A DNA stretch of 64,000 nt, from assembly GCF_013337685.1 (NCBI RefSeq), contig NZ_SUQN01000007.1:186001-250000 (forward strand). The letters are read 5' to 3'. The notes beneath the pieces were generated by a model. That model ran no database searches and was not told the origin of the DNA. It saw only the letters and a list, made by a program, of their open reading frames with translations. How positions within the stretch are numbered: position 1 is the stretch's first letter; every line of letters starts with the position of its first letter. The translations under genes were made by a program, and so were the position numbers. Origin of the DNA: Citrobacter gillenii (GTDB lineage: Bacteria > Pseudomonadota > Gammaproteobacteria > Enterobacterales > Enterobacteriaceae). This document shows, piece after piece, positions 21,621 to 29,813 of this stretch.

Positions 21621-21780
21621 GATGGCGCTCCTGAATGCGATGTGACGGCTTATTTATTATGCCGTTCAATGTTACTTACAAATTTCAGAGTCTTCCCTGG
21701 AATTTTCTTCATGTTCACACGTCATAATCAACCGCCACAGTCGCTGTGGTAAAGAATAAAAAAGTCATTAAGGAATTAAG

Positions 21781-22443
21781 ATGAAGAAACGTGTATTTGT
21801 GATTGCTGCCATCGTGAGCGGCGCCCTGGCGGTTTCTGGCTGCACAACAAACCCTTACACCGGTGAACGCGAAGCGGGTAAATCCGGCATGGGGGCGGGC
21901 ATTGGTTCGCTGGTGGGTGCGGGCATTGGCGCGCTCTCCTCGTCGAAGAAAGATCGCGGCAAAGGCGCGTTGATTGGCGCAGCCGCAGGGGCCGCCGTGG
22001 GTGGTGGTATCGGTTACTACATGGACGTGCAGGAAGCAAAACTGCGCGAAAAAATGCAGGGAACCGGCGTGAGCGTGACGCGCAGTGGCGATAACATCAT
22101 TCTGAATATGCCCAACAACGTCACCTTCGACAGCAGCAGCGCCAACCTGAAACCTGCCGGGGCCAACACCCTGACCGGCGTGGCTATGGTGCTGAAAGAG
22201 TACAATAAAACCGCGGTCAACGTATTGGGCTTCACCGACAGCACCGGCAGCCAGGATCTGAACATGCGTCTGTCACAGCAGCGTGCGGACTCTGTTGCCA
22301 GCGCCCTGATCACTCAGGGTGTGGAAGCTAACCGTATCCGCACCCGTGGAATGGGCCCGGCGAATCCAATAGCCAGCAACAGCACCGCGGAAGGTAAAGC
22401 ACAAAACCGCCGCGTAGAGATCACGTTGAGTCCAATTCAGTAA
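21781..22443 (+). CDS. yiaD: OmpA-family outer-membrane lipoprotein YiaD
   Basis: 220 residues. A lipoprotein signal with lipobox VSGC places Cys21 as the acylated residue. A glycine-zipper segment (about 35-85, GMGAGIGSLVGAGIGALS and GAAAGAAVGGGIGYYMD) follows, then an OmpA-like peptidoglycan-binding domain (about 110-220, NVTFDSSSANLKPAG, GFTDSTGSQDLNMRLSQQRA, NRRVEI). Suppressor of bamD defects in E. coli, so linked to envelope assembly. Monocistronic; a REP-like inverted sequence follows the stop. Confidence 0.95.
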   Translation: MKKRVFVIAAIVSGALAVSGCTTNPYTGEREAGKSGMGAGIGSLVGAGIGALSSSKKDRGKGALIGAAAGAAVGGGIGYYMDVQEAKLREKMQGTGVSVTRSGDNIILNMPNNVTFDSSSANLKPAGANTLTGVAMVLKEYNKTAVNVLGFTDSTGSQDLNMRLSQQRADSVASALITQGVEANRIRTRGMGPANPIASNSTAEGKAQNRRVEITLSPIQ

Positions 22444-22451
22444 CGTTTTGT

Positions 22452-22484
22452 GCCGGAGACAGGCTGCGCCTTATCCGGCATGAA
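22452..22484. repeat. REP-like hairpin after yiaD
   Basis: GCCGGAGACAGGCTGCGCCT followed by TATCCGGC forms an imperfect inverted repeat of REP type shortly after the yiaD stop. It may act as the transcript end. Confidence 0.5.
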
Positions 22485-22544
22485 GCACTTGCCATCGTTG
22501 ATTTTCACGATAAGGTGTTCACACTAAATTCAGGGAAATCAGCG

Positions 22545-23561
22545 ATGAGCAAATCAACACGTGCCACCATCAGCGATGTGGCGAAAGCCGCAAAAACGGG
22601 TAAGACCAGCATTTCACGCTACCTCAACGGTGAGAAGCATCTGCTTTCCGACGCGCTGTTGGCCCGCATTGAACACGCCATTGCCGAACTCGACTATCGC
22701 CCCAGCCTGATGGCACGAGGCCTGAAGCATGGCCGTACCCGCCTGATAGGCCTGATTATCGCCGACATTACCAACCCCTACTCCGTTAACGTGTTAAGCG
22801 GTATCGAAGCTGCCTGTCGCGAAAAAGGCTTTACCCCGCTGGTCTGTAATACCAACAACGAAGTTGACCAGGAGCTGCATTATCTCGATCTGCTGCGTAG
22901 CTATCAGGTTGAGGGGATTGTGGTGAATGCCGTCGGCATGCGCGAAGAAGGGCTGAACCGCCTGCAACAGTCTGCACTACCGATGGTGTTGATTGATCGT
23001 AAAATTCCGGATTTCGCCTGTGATATGGTCGGTCTGGATAACACCCAGGCGGCGACAGTTGCCACTGAGCACCTGATTGAACAAGGCTTCGAAGCTATTC
23101 TGTTCCTCAGCGAGCCGTTGGGGATGGTTAACACCCGACGCGAACGTCTGACTGCTTTTCGCGCCACGCTGGCGCGATATCCCGGCGTTATCGCCGAAAA
23201 TGCTGAGGTTTCGCTGGCGGAAAATACGCAACTGGATGACACGCTGCGTCAGTTTCATCAGCAGCATCGCGGAATGCGTAAGGCCGTTATCTCTGCCAAC
23301 GGCGCGCTCACGCTGCAGGTGGCCCGCTCGCTTAAGAGTATTGGCCTCAACTGGGGCAGCGACATCGGCCTGCTCGGTTTTGACGAACTGGAATGGGCCG
23401 AACTGGCTGGCGTCGGCATCACCACCCTGAAGCAGCCCACCTGGCAGATTGGCTATACCGCCGTCGAGCAGGTTGTACGCCGGATCGATGGTAAATCGGA
23501 TGCTGTTCAGGAACAGGTTTTCTCCGGTGAGCTAATCGTTCGCGGGTCTACCGCCCGTTAA
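22545..23561 (+). CDS. LacI-family regulator of the 2-ketogluconate cluster (PtxS-like)
   Basis: 338 residues: LacI helix-turn-helix at the N-terminus (ATISDVAKAAKTGKTSISRY, hinge around YRPSLMARGLK) and a periplasmic-binding-protein-like effector domain. Start ATG at 22545 (MSKSTRATISD) with CAGGGAAAT upstream; the frame opens ten codons earlier but without a ribosome site or homology. It precedes a kguE-kguK-kguT-ghrB run, the same content as the ptxS-kgu cluster of Pseudomonas, where PtxS binds a TGAAACCGGTTTCA palindrome and is released by 2-ketogluconate. A matching palindrome stands directly downstream at 23610. The gene name is withheld because only the role, not orthology, is supported. 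Confidence 0.85.
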   Translation: MSKSTRATISDVAKAAKTGKTSISRYLNGEKHLLSDALLARIEHAIAELDYRPSLMARGLKHGRTRLIGLIIADITNPYSVNVLSGIEAACREKGFTPLVCNTNNEVDQELHYLDLLRSYQVEGIVVNAVGMREEGLNRLQQSALPMVLIDRKIPDFACDMVGLDNTQAATVATEHLIEQGFEAILFLSEPLGMVNTRRERLTAFRATLARYPGVIAENAEVSLAENTQLDDTLRQFHQQHRGMRKAVISANGALTLQVARSLKSIGLNWGSDIGLLGFDELEWAELAGVGITTLKQPTWQIGYTAVEQVVRRIDGKSDAVQEQVFSGELIVRGSTAR

Positions 23562-23609
23562 ATTTCCTTCGTGATGGTGATCATAAATTCGGCATCATAG
23601 TCTTTTCTT

Positions 23610-23623
23610 TGGAACCGGTTCCA
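23610..23623. promoter_or_regulatory. Palindromic operator of the kgu operon
   Basis: TGGAACCGGTTCCA is a perfect 14-bp palindrome 38 bases before the kguE ATG. It has the central CCGG of LacI-family sites and differs from the Pseudomonas PtxS operator at one symmetric position. Most likely bound by the LacI-family regulator encoded just upstream. Confidence 0.78.
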
Positions 23624-23661
23624 TCTAGCGTTATAGCAAGAACGCACGATTTGGAGTTTCC

Positions 23662-24411
23662 ATGAAAAGAAAAATTATGGTGGTCACCGCCGCTTACGGC
23701 TACGACCAGGTGCATGCAGCTGGCGGGCAAACTGCCATGCTGCCTATTATTGCTGAAGCTGGTGCTGACGGCGTTGAAATCCGCCGCGAAATGCTGAGCG
23801 ACGCCGAGCTTAAAACACTGCCAACCCTGGCATCCGCGATTGAAATCTTCGGCCTGCTGGCCTGCTACTCCGCGCCAGAACCGCTATTTCTACAAGATGG
23901 TCATCTCAATCCCCACCTGCCGGCACTCCTTCAGGAAGCCCAAACGTTGCAGGCGTTATGGTTAAAAGTCTCCCTGGGTCATTTTTCCCATACTCAGCAA
24001 TTCGACACACTGCGTGAGTGGCTCAACGACAGCGGTATGGAACTGGTGGTCGAGAACGATCAAACGTCCTGCGGACGACTGCAGCCTATGCTGCACTTCA
24101 GGGATGCCTGCCAGACGCAGGATCTGCCGGTATCCCTGACCTTTGATATGGGCAACTGGCTGTGGGTCGGCGACTCCCCCGAAGACGCCGCGCAGGCGCT
24201 CGCCTCAACCGTGGGATATATCCATGTGAAGGCCGCCACTCCGCATCTCGACAGCTTCCGTGCCGTTGCGCCCGATCGGGCAGACCCGCGCTGGCTGGCA
24301 CTGTTAAACACGCTGCCCACGGACGTCCCGCGCGGCATTGAATTCCCCCTGGAAGGGCACGATTTAGCGGCGGTGACCCGTCACTACGTCGAACTGCTAC
24401 GCGAGGAGTAA
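23662..24411 (+). CDS. kguE: KguE-like sugar phosphate isomerase/epimerase
   Basis: 249 residues of the xylose isomerase-like TIM-barrel (AP endonuclease family 2) fold, cytosolic. Metal-site motifs are visible: EIRREM early, VENDQTSCGR (Glu ligand) and LTFDMGNWLWVGDSPEDA, IHVKAA, GIEFPLEG. KguE is part of the Pseudomonas 2-ketogluconate operon, but its exact reaction has not been settled. First structural gene behind the palindromic operator; its stop is three bases from the kguK ATG. Assigned to KguE by family and operon composition. Confidence 0.8.
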   Translation: MKRKIMVVTAAYGYDQVHAAGGQTAMLPIIAEAGADGVEIRREMLSDAELKTLPTLASAIEIFGLLACYSAPEPLFLQDGHLNPHLPALLQEAQTLQALWLKVSLGHFSHTQQFDTLREWLNDSGMELVVENDQTSCGRLQPMLHFRDACQTQDLPVSLTFDMGNWLWVGDSPEDAAQALASTVGYIHVKAATPHLDSFRAVAPDRADPRWLALLNTLPTDVPRGIEFPLEGHDLAAVTRHYVELLREE

Positions 24412-24414
24412 CAC

Positions 24415-25353
24415 ATGAAAAATTCACTGGATGTCGTCACCATTGGCGAAGCAATGACGATGTTTGTCGCCACGCAAACCGGCGAACTGGCGGATGTAGA
24501 GACATTTATCAAACGGGTCGCGGGCGCAGAGCTTAACGTGGCAACCGGCCTTGCCCGTCTGGGCCTGAAGGTCGGCTGGGTGAGTCGCGTAGGTCACGAC
24601 AGTTTTGGCCGTTTTATTATTAAGTCGCTGGAAAAAGAAGGGATTGATGCGCAGGGAGTCACCCAGGATGGACGCTACGCAACCGGCTTTCAGCTGAAAT
24701 CTAAAGTCGAAAATGGAACCGATCCCATCGTGGAGTATTTTCGCAAAGGCTCAGCCGCCAGCCATCTTGGCATGGAGGATTATCACGAGGCGTACTTCTC
24801 CAGCGCACGCCACCTGCACCTGAGTGGCGTGGCGGCAGCGCTGTCCGCCAGTTCTTACGAACTGCTGGCCCATACCGCCCGCACCATGAAAGCCCAGGGA
24901 AAGACTATCTCGTTCGATCCCAATTTACGCCCGGTGCTGTGGAATAGCGAAGCGGAGATGGTGGAGAAACTCAACCGACTCGCATTCCAGGCCGACTGGG
25001 TTCTGCCGGGGTTAAAAGAGGGCATGATTTTGACGGGACAACAGACGCCTGAAGGCATCGCTGACTTTTATCTGCGCCACGGCGCGAAGGCAGTGATTGT
25101 TAAAACGGGTGCCGATGGCGCCTGGTATAAGACAGCCAACGGCGAGCAGGGCTGCGTCGCACCGGTGAAGGTCGACAACGTGGTCGATACCGTCGGTGCG
25201 GGTGATGGCTTTGCGGTCGGCGTCATCAGCGCCCTGCTGGAAGGGCACTCACTGCATCAGGCGGTGGCCCGAGGCAATAAAATTGGCGCCCTGGCCATAC
25301 AGGTTCAGGGCGACAGTGAAGGATTACCCACACGTGAACAATTAGCGGAATAA
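24415..25353 (+). CDS. kguK: 2-ketogluconate kinase (PfkB family), KguK-like
   Basis: 312 residues, ribokinase/PfkB fold. The N-terminal GEAMTMFVATQTGELADVET and GAELNVATGLARLG, and the C-terminal PfkB signature DTVGAGDGFAVGVISALLEG with the catalytic Asp, are clear. KDG kinases and 2-ketogluconate kinases are close relatives; between kguE and kguT, phosphorylation of 2-ketogluconate at O6 is the best reading. ATG follows GAGGAGTAACAC and lies three bases after kguE, so the genes are coupled. kdgK function cannot be excluded from sequence alone. Confidence 0.82.
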   Translation: MKNSLDVVTIGEAMTMFVATQTGELADVETFIKRVAGAELNVATGLARLGLKVGWVSRVGHDSFGRFIIKSLEKEGIDAQGVTQDGRYATGFQLKSKVENGTDPIVEYFRKGSAASHLGMEDYHEAYFSSARHLHLSGVAAALSASSYELLAHTARTMKAQGKTISFDPNLRPVLWNSEAEMVEKLNRLAFQADWVLPGLKEGMILTGQQTPEGIADFYLRHGAKAVIVKTGADGAWYKTANGEQGCVAPVKVDNVVDTVGAGDGFAVGVISALLEGHSLHQAVARGNKIGALAIQVQGDSEGLPTREQLAE

Positions 25354-25417
25354 ACCCCCGGCCCACTCTGTACCCTACATACAGAGGCGGCGTAACAGCA
25401 TAACCAGAGGGCAGTCT

Positions 25418-26698
25418 ATGAATAGCTCAACCAATGCAGCAAAACGCTGGTGGTACATCATGCCAATCGTGTTCATCACGTACAGCCTGGCGTATCTCGA
25501 CCGCGCGAACTTCAGCTTCGCCTCCGCCGCAGGCATTAACGAGGATCTTGGCATTACCAAAGGGATCTCTTCCCTGCTGGGTGCCCTGTTTTTCCTCGGC
25601 TATTTCTTTTTCCAGATCCCAGGCGCAATTTACGCCGAGCGCCGCAGCGTACGAAAACTCATTTTTATCTGCCTGATCCTGTGGGGCGGGTGCGCCTCGC
25701 TGACCGGAATGGTCAGTAACATCCCCATGCTTGCCGCCATCCGTTTTATTCTTGGCGTCGTAGAAGCCGCCGTCATGCCCGCGATGCTGATTTATATCAG
25801 CAACTGGTTTACCAAATCCGAGCGTTCACGCGCCAACACCTTCCTGATCCTCGGTAACCCGGTCACCGTGCTGTGGATGTCCGTCGTTTCGGGTTATTTG
25901 ATTCAGGCGCTCGGCTGGCGTGAAATGTTCATCATCGAAGGCTTTCCGGCCGTCATCTGGGCGTTCTGCTGGTGGGTGCTGGTCAAAGACAAACCTTCCC
26001 AGGTGGGCTGGCTGACGGAGTCCGAAAAAAGCGCGCTGCAGGCACAGCTGGAACAAGAGCAGCAGGGAATTAAAGCCGTGCGTAACTATGGTGAGGCTTT
26101 CCGCTCACGCAATGTGATCCTGCTGTGTATGCAGTATTTTACCTGGAGTATCGGCGTTTACGGTTTTGTGTTGTGGCTGCCGTCAATTATCCGCAGCGGC
26201 GGCGCGAATCTCGGCATGGTGGAAGTGGGCTGGCTTTCATCGGTCCCGTATCTGGCCGCCACCGTCGCGATGATTTTGGCCTCATGTGCTTCCGACAAAC
26301 TGCAAAACCGTAAGCTGTTTGTCTGGCCGCTGTTACTGATCGCCGCGTGTGCCTTTATCGGATCCTGGGCCGTTGGCGCTGACCACTTCTGGATGTCTTA
26401 CACCCTGCTGGTGATAGCCGGTGCGGCGATGTACGCCCCGTATGGTCCCTTCTTCGCCATCATTCCTGAAATGCTGCCGCGTAACGTCGCCGGGGGCGCC
26501 ATGGCGCTGATTAACAGTATGGGCGCGCTGGGGTCATTCTTTGGCTCCTGGTTTGTTGGCTACCTCAATGGCACCACCGGCAGCCCGTCCGCCTCGTACA
26601 TTTTTATGGGGGTGGCGCTTTTTGTCTCAGTGTGGCTAACTCTGATTGTTAAGCCTGCTAATAATACCTGCATTCCGGTTGGCGCACGCCACGCTTAA
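25418..26698 (+). CDS. kguT: MFS sugar-acid transporter, KguT-like
   Basis: 426 residues with twelve predicted helices, anion:cation symporter (ACS) family typical of hexuronate, galactonate and 2-ketogluconate carriers. The opening RWWYIMPIVFITYSLAYLDR with the conserved YLDRxN motif and GVVEAAVMPAMLIYISNWF support the family. It sits between the kinase and the reductase genes, so it most likely imports 2-keto-D-gluconate. The ATG follows CCAGAGGGCAGTCT. Substrate rests on operon context. Confidence 0.82.
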   Translation: MNSSTNAAKRWWYIMPIVFITYSLAYLDRANFSFASAAGINEDLGITKGISSLLGALFFLGYFFFQIPGAIYAERRSVRKLIFICLILWGGCASLTGMVSNIPMLAAIRFILGVVEAAVMPAMLIYISNWFTKSERSRANTFLILGNPVTVLWMSVVSGYLIQALGWREMFIIEGFPAVIWAFCWWVLVKDKPSQVGWLTESEKSALQAQLEQEQQGIKAVRNYGEAFRSRNVILLCMQYFTWSIGVYGFVLWLPSIIRSGGANLGMVEVGWLSSVPYLAATVAMILASCASDKLQNRKLFVWPLLLIAACAFIGSWAVGADHFWMSYTLLVIAGAAMYAPYGPFFAIIPEMLPRNVAGGAMALINSMGALGSFFGSWFVGYLNGTTGSPSASYIFMGVALFVSVWLTLIVKPANNTCIPVGARHA

Positions 26699-26720
26699 AT
26701 TTTAACTTACGGAGATTCGC

Positions 26721-27695
26721 ATGAAGCCGTCCATTATTCTCTACAAAGCGTTACCTGACGATTTACTGCAGCGCCTGGAAGCACATTTTTCGGTGACTCA
26801 AGTCCCTAACCTGCGCCCGGAAACGGTCGCACAGCACGCGCAGGCCTTCGCCAGTGCGGAAGGTCTGCTGGGCTCCAGCGAAACCGTCAATAGCGCCCTG
26901 CTGGAGAACATGCCCAGGCTGCGCGCAACCTCAACAATCTCCGTAGGCTATGACAATTTCGACGTCGAGGCGCTTAACGCCCGTAATGTCTTACTGATGC
27001 ACACCCCAACCGTACTGACCGAAACCGTGGCGGATACGATAATGGCACTGGTGTTAAGCACGGCTCGCCGCGTAGTCGAGGTGGCTGAACGCGTGAAAGT
27101 AGGTGAATGGACCAAGAGCATCGGGCCGGATTGGTTCGGCACCGATGTACATCACAAAACGTTGGGGATTGTCGGTATGGGCCGCATCGGCCTCGCACTG
27201 GCACAACGCGCCCATTTCGGCTTTGGCATGCCCATTCTCTACAATGCACGCCGCCAGCATAAGGAAGCGGAAGAGCGCTTCAACGCGCGCTACTGCAATC
27301 TGGATACGCTATTGCAGGAATCGGATTTTGTCTGTCTGATCCTGCCGCTAACGGATGAGACTCACCATCTGTTTGGCGCCGCGCAGTTCACCAAAATGAA
27401 GTCCTCCGCCATTTTCATCAACGCTGGACGTGGCCCGGTCGTGGACGAAACCGCACTGATTGCCGCCCTGCAAAGCGGGGAAATTCATGCCGCCGGTCTG
27501 GATGTGTTTGAGCAGGAACCGCTGCCGGTAGACTCTCCGCTGCTGTCGTTACCAAACGTGGTGGCGCTACCGCATATTGGTTCGGCAACCCATGAAACCC
27601 GCTACAACATGGCGGCCTGTGCGGTAGATAACTTAATTGATGCACTGCAAGGGAACGTCGAGAAGAACTGTGTGAATCCGCAGGTAGCAGGATAA
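26721..27695 (+). CDS. ghrB: 2-ketogluconate / glyoxylate-hydroxypyruvate reductase GhrB
   Basis: 324 residues, D-isomer-specific 2-hydroxyacid dehydrogenase. The nucleotide motif GIVGMGRIG and the catalytic trio (Arg in [10 protein letters not shown], Glu in [10 protein letters not shown], His in [10 protein letters not shown]) are intact. E. coli GhrB (TkrA/YiaE) reduces glyoxylate, hydroxypyruvate and 2-keto-gluconate and lies alone next to yiaD; here it ends the kgu operon, 22 bases after kguT, in the position of Pseudomonas kguD (2-keto-6-phosphogluconate reductase). It may therefore act on the phosphorylated ketoacid, giving 6-phosphogluconate. A terminator follows. Confidence 0.95.
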   Translation: MKPSIILYKALPDDLLQRLEAHFSVTQVPNLRPETVAQHAQAFASAEGLLGSSETVNSALLENMPRLRATSTISVGYDNFDVEALNARNVLLMHTPTVLTETVADTIMALVLSTARRVVEVAERVKVGEWTKSIGPDWFGTDVHHKTLGIVGMGRIGLALAQRAHFGFGMPILYNARRQHKEAEERFNARYCNLDTLLQESDFVCLILPLTDETHHLFGAAQFTKMKSSAIFINAGRGPVVDETALIAALQSGEIHAAGLDVFEQEPLPVDSPLLSLPNVVALPHIGSATHETRYNMAACAVDNLIDALQGNVEKNCVNPQVAG

Positions 27696-27699
27696 AAAA

Positions 27700-27730
27700 A
27701 TGCCGGGTGGCGCTACTGCGTACCCGGCAT
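27700..27730. terminator. Bidirectional terminator ghrB / yiaF
   Basis: ATGCCGGGT (27700-27708) pairs with ACCCGGCAT (27722-27730); an A-run precedes it, giving a T-run for the minus-strand transcript of yiaF. Located between two convergent genes. Confidence 0.82.
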
Positions 27731-27753
27731 TCTGTATATCGCTATTCCCTGAA

Positions 27754-28464
27754 TTACTGGGCTGCGTTCACCGCAGCAGTCCAGGCTTGATTAAATGCCT
27801 GATGCTGGGCTGCCAGCGGGCCAATCAGCGTGTTGTACTGGCTTGCCTGTTGTGAGGTCGGGAACTGGATACCGTTCGCCACAAAGCTCACCTGCGTATC
27901 CTGCTGCGCGATAAAATCACCCACCTGTACCAGTTGCTGCGTAAAGATTTGCGCGGCAGGAATCAGCGGCTGTAGAGCCTCTGACGGAGCAGTCACGACT
28001 TTGCTGTAGACCTGATCAAAGACGGGTTTCAGATCCTCGCTTTGCTTCAGCGCACCACGTGCGGCATCGGCCTGCAGCTTCGCATTCTGCAGCTGTTGCC
28101 CTAACACGCCCAGCGCACCATTTGCCTGACGCAGCGGTTCACGCTGGGTCACGTAATCCTGAGGAACACGGATGGCATTTACGCTATCCACAACCGGGCG
28201 CAGACCGGAGTCCATCGCCTGATTCACCTGCTGTGAATAACCATAAAGAATCGCGTAATCGGAGACAAACGGGCCAAACTGTTTTTTCTGATCGGCGGTC
28301 AGCGTCGGTAAACGCTCTCCGCTACGCATTGCAGTATTCTGCAGGAAATCGACAAACGCTTTGCGTTGATCGCCTTCTTTATCAAAACACCCACTCAGGC
28401 CAACTACCATTAAGAGCGCCAAAACAGGCGCAAACCAGCGAGAGCAGGACTTACCTGTCGCCAT
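27754..28464 (-). CDS. yiaF: DUF3053-type lipoprotein YiaF
   Basis: 236 residues, same as E. coli YiaF. The signal MATGKSCSRWFAPVLALLMV ends in lipobox LSGC, so the mature protein is a lipoprotein. The rest is rich in Gln and Ala with predicted helices (DQKKQFGPFVSDYAILYGYS, LQNAKLQADAARGALKQ). No catalytic motif is seen and the role is unknown. Convergent with ghrB, divergent from yiaG. Confidence 0.93.
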   Translation of the reverse strand: MATGKSCSRWFAPVLALLMVVGLSGCFDKEGDQRKAFVDFLQNTAMRSGERLPTLTADQKKQFGPFVSDYAILYGYSQQVNQAMDSGLRPVVDSVNAIRVPQDYVTQREPLRQANGALGVLGQQLQNAKLQADAARGALKQSEDLKPVFDQVYSKVVTAPSEALQPLIPAAQIFTQQLVQVGDFIAQQDTQVSFVANGIQFPTSQQASQYNTLIGPLAAQHQAFNQAWTAAVNAAQ

Positions 28465-28842
28465 TTTAATACTCCTTCACCCAAAAATGCGCACAACGAC
28501 ACCCGCGTGCCTGACGATGACAAGGATAGTCCAGGTCAGCCCCGCAAGATACCCTTTCCGCGTAATCTTGTCGGGGAAAATACCCGTTTCGGTGGCCCTG
28601 CGTTTTGCTGAACAATGCGCCATCAGCCGAATGGCGTAAAAATTTTGTCATCTTTACAAATGAGTTTGGCCGAGAGGAGATCCCGACCGTTATCAGATCG
28701 TTAGCAAACTACAGGTCGGCCACCGCGATCCGCTGAAACGCGCCCACCGCGCGCACCCCACGCCCGGCGTCTTTTTTTGCGACTATTCTTAATGAGCTTC
28801 GATGAAATTCACGATCCCGCTGTGTGATTTTAGGAGTCCTCA
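28465..28842. other. Divergent intergenic region yiaF/yiaG
   Basis: 378 bases without a gene. It contains the promoter regions of both genes; on the plus strand there is a sigma-S-like -10 element before yiaG (separate entry). Reading frames on the minus strand (28466-28651) lack a recognisable product. No tRNA, repeat or strong hairpin was seen. Confidence 0.55.
28783..28792 (+). promoter_or_regulatory. Sigma-S-like -10 element of yiaG
   Basis: CTATTCTTAA differs at one position from the extended -10 consensus CTATACTTAA of RpoS promoters, about 50 bases before the yiaG ATG. yiaG is RpoS-dependent in E. coli. No clear -35 is present, which is common for RpoS promoters. Confidence 0.5.
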
Positions 28843-29133
28843 ATGGAATATAAAGATCCTATGCTTGAACTGCTTAGCAGTCTGGAACAGATTGTTTTTA
28901 AAGATGTATCGCAGACCGTCACCTTGACGCAAAAAGCCAACCCGTTTACCGAATTTGAACAGCTACGACGAGGGACGGGTTTAAAAACAGATGATTTTGC
29001 CCGAGTAATGGGCGTAACGGTTGCGATGGTTCATGAGTGGGAGTCTAAACGCGTAAAGCCTTCCAGTACCGAATTGAAATTGATGCGCCTGATTCAGGCC
29101 GACCCGAGATTAAGTAAGCAGTTGATGGATTGA
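28843..29133 (+). CDS. yiaG: Helix-turn-helix regulator YiaG
   Basis: 96 residues, single-domain DNA-binding protein of the HigA/Xre type. The helix-turn-helix is in the second half (FEQLRRGTGLKTDDFARVMG, then VTVAMVHEWESKRVKPSS). A ribosome site TAGGAGTCCTCA precedes the ATG. There is no partner toxin gene, so it is an orphan antitoxin-like regulator; in E. coli it is induced in stationary phase. Targets unknown. Confidence 0.93.
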   Translation: MEYKDPMLELLSSLEQIVFKDVSQTVTLTQKANPFTEFEQLRRGTGLKTDDFARVMGVTVAMVHEWESKRVKPSSTELKLMRLIQADPRLSKQLMD

Positions 29134-29154
29134 TGTTTTTTCTGGTTTTTCTTC

Positions 29155-29181
29155 AGAACGGTCCTGTAAATGGACCGTTCT
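29155..29181. terminator. Perfect 10-bp hairpin after yiaG
   Basis: AGAACGGTCC (29155-29164) pairs exactly with GGACCGTTCT (29172-29181), 22 bases after the yiaG stop. It lacks a T-run on the plus strand, so termination would be weak or factor-assisted. Confidence 0.5.
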
Positions 29182-29216
29182 ACCACCAGCTCCAGCAACA
29201 AAAAAGAAAATAGTAG

Positions 29217-29414
29217 TTGCATCCTCCGGCGTAAAATGAGTTAATGCACTCAACGGTTTGACGTACAGACCATTACAGCAGTTTAGTAAGGCAAGTCCCT
29301 TCAAGAGTTATCATTGATACCCTTCGTAGTGAGCATTTTCCTTTACTGTTAAAAAATCTGTAAAGCACGCCATATCGCCGAAAGGCACACTTATTTTTTA
29401 AAAGGTAATACACT
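29217..29414 (+). promoter_or_regulatory. cspA promoter and cold-responsive 5' leader
   Basis: TTGCAT at 29217-29222 and TTAATG at 29241-29246 (18-base spacing) can serve as -35/-10, and transcription would start near 29253. The following 162-base leader agrees closely with the E. coli cspA leader: it opens ACGGTTTGACGTACAGACCA with the cold box TGACGTACAGA at 29259-29269, and its end (GCCGAAAGGCACACTT) includes the upstream segment that refolds at low temperature. In E. coli this leader is an RNA thermosensor that allows translation in the cold. Confidence 0.88.
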
Positions 29415-29627
29415 ATGTCCGGTAAAATGACTGGTATCGTAAAATGGTTCAACGCTGATAAAGGCTTCGGTTTCATCACTCCTGACGATGGCTCAAAAGA
29501 CGTGTTCGTACACTTCTCTGCTATCCAGAACGAAGGCTACAAATCTCTGGACGAAGGTCAGAAAGTTTCCTTCACCATCGAAAGCGGCGCTAAAGGCCCG
29601 GCAGCTGGCAACGTAACCAGCCTGTAA
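29415..29627 (+). CDS. cspA: Major cold shock protein CspA
   Basis: 70 residues, a single cold-shock domain (OB fold) that binds single-stranded RNA and acts as an RNA chaperone. RNP1 KGFGFI and RNP2 VFVHFSA are present. The sequence equals the well-known enterobacterial CspA apart from few changes. The ATG follows AAAGGTAATACACT at the end of the 162-base leader. A strong terminator follows 24 bases after the stop. Confidence 0.98.
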   Translation: MSGKMTGIVKWFNADKGFGFITPDDGSKDVFVHFSAIQNEGYKSLDEGQKVSFTIESGAKGPAAGNVTSL

Positions 29628-29650
29628 GCTTAAAAAGCTCAAAATTCTAG

Positions 29651-29680
29651 ATCCCTGCCAAACGGCGGGGATTTTTTTTA
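29651..29680 (+). terminator. cspA terminator
   Basis: ATCCCTGCC and GGCGGGGAT pair (one G-T) around AAAC and are followed by eight T residues. Confidence 0.92.
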
Positions 29681-29740
29681 TCTGTCTCTCGCAATAATTT
29701 CCTCAGCTTTCTTCTTTGCATTACTTTACCCACCGCACCT

Positions 29741-29771
29741 TTGACCTTTCCCTAAGGGTAAGCTTTATAGT
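29741..29771 (+). promoter_or_regulatory. CueR-type copper-inducible promoter of cueP
   Basis: TTGACC (29741-29746) and TATAGT (29766-29771) are separated by 19 bases, the over-long spacer typical of MerR-family promoters. The spacer contains the near-palindrome CTTTCCCTAAGGGTAAG (one asymmetric position), in the position of a CueR box. CueR activates cueP in Salmonella; the cueR gene is not in this window. Confidence 0.85.
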
Positions 29772-29813
29772 ACGTCGGCATGTATTCCACAATTTTCACA
29801 AGGAATTGAAGCT

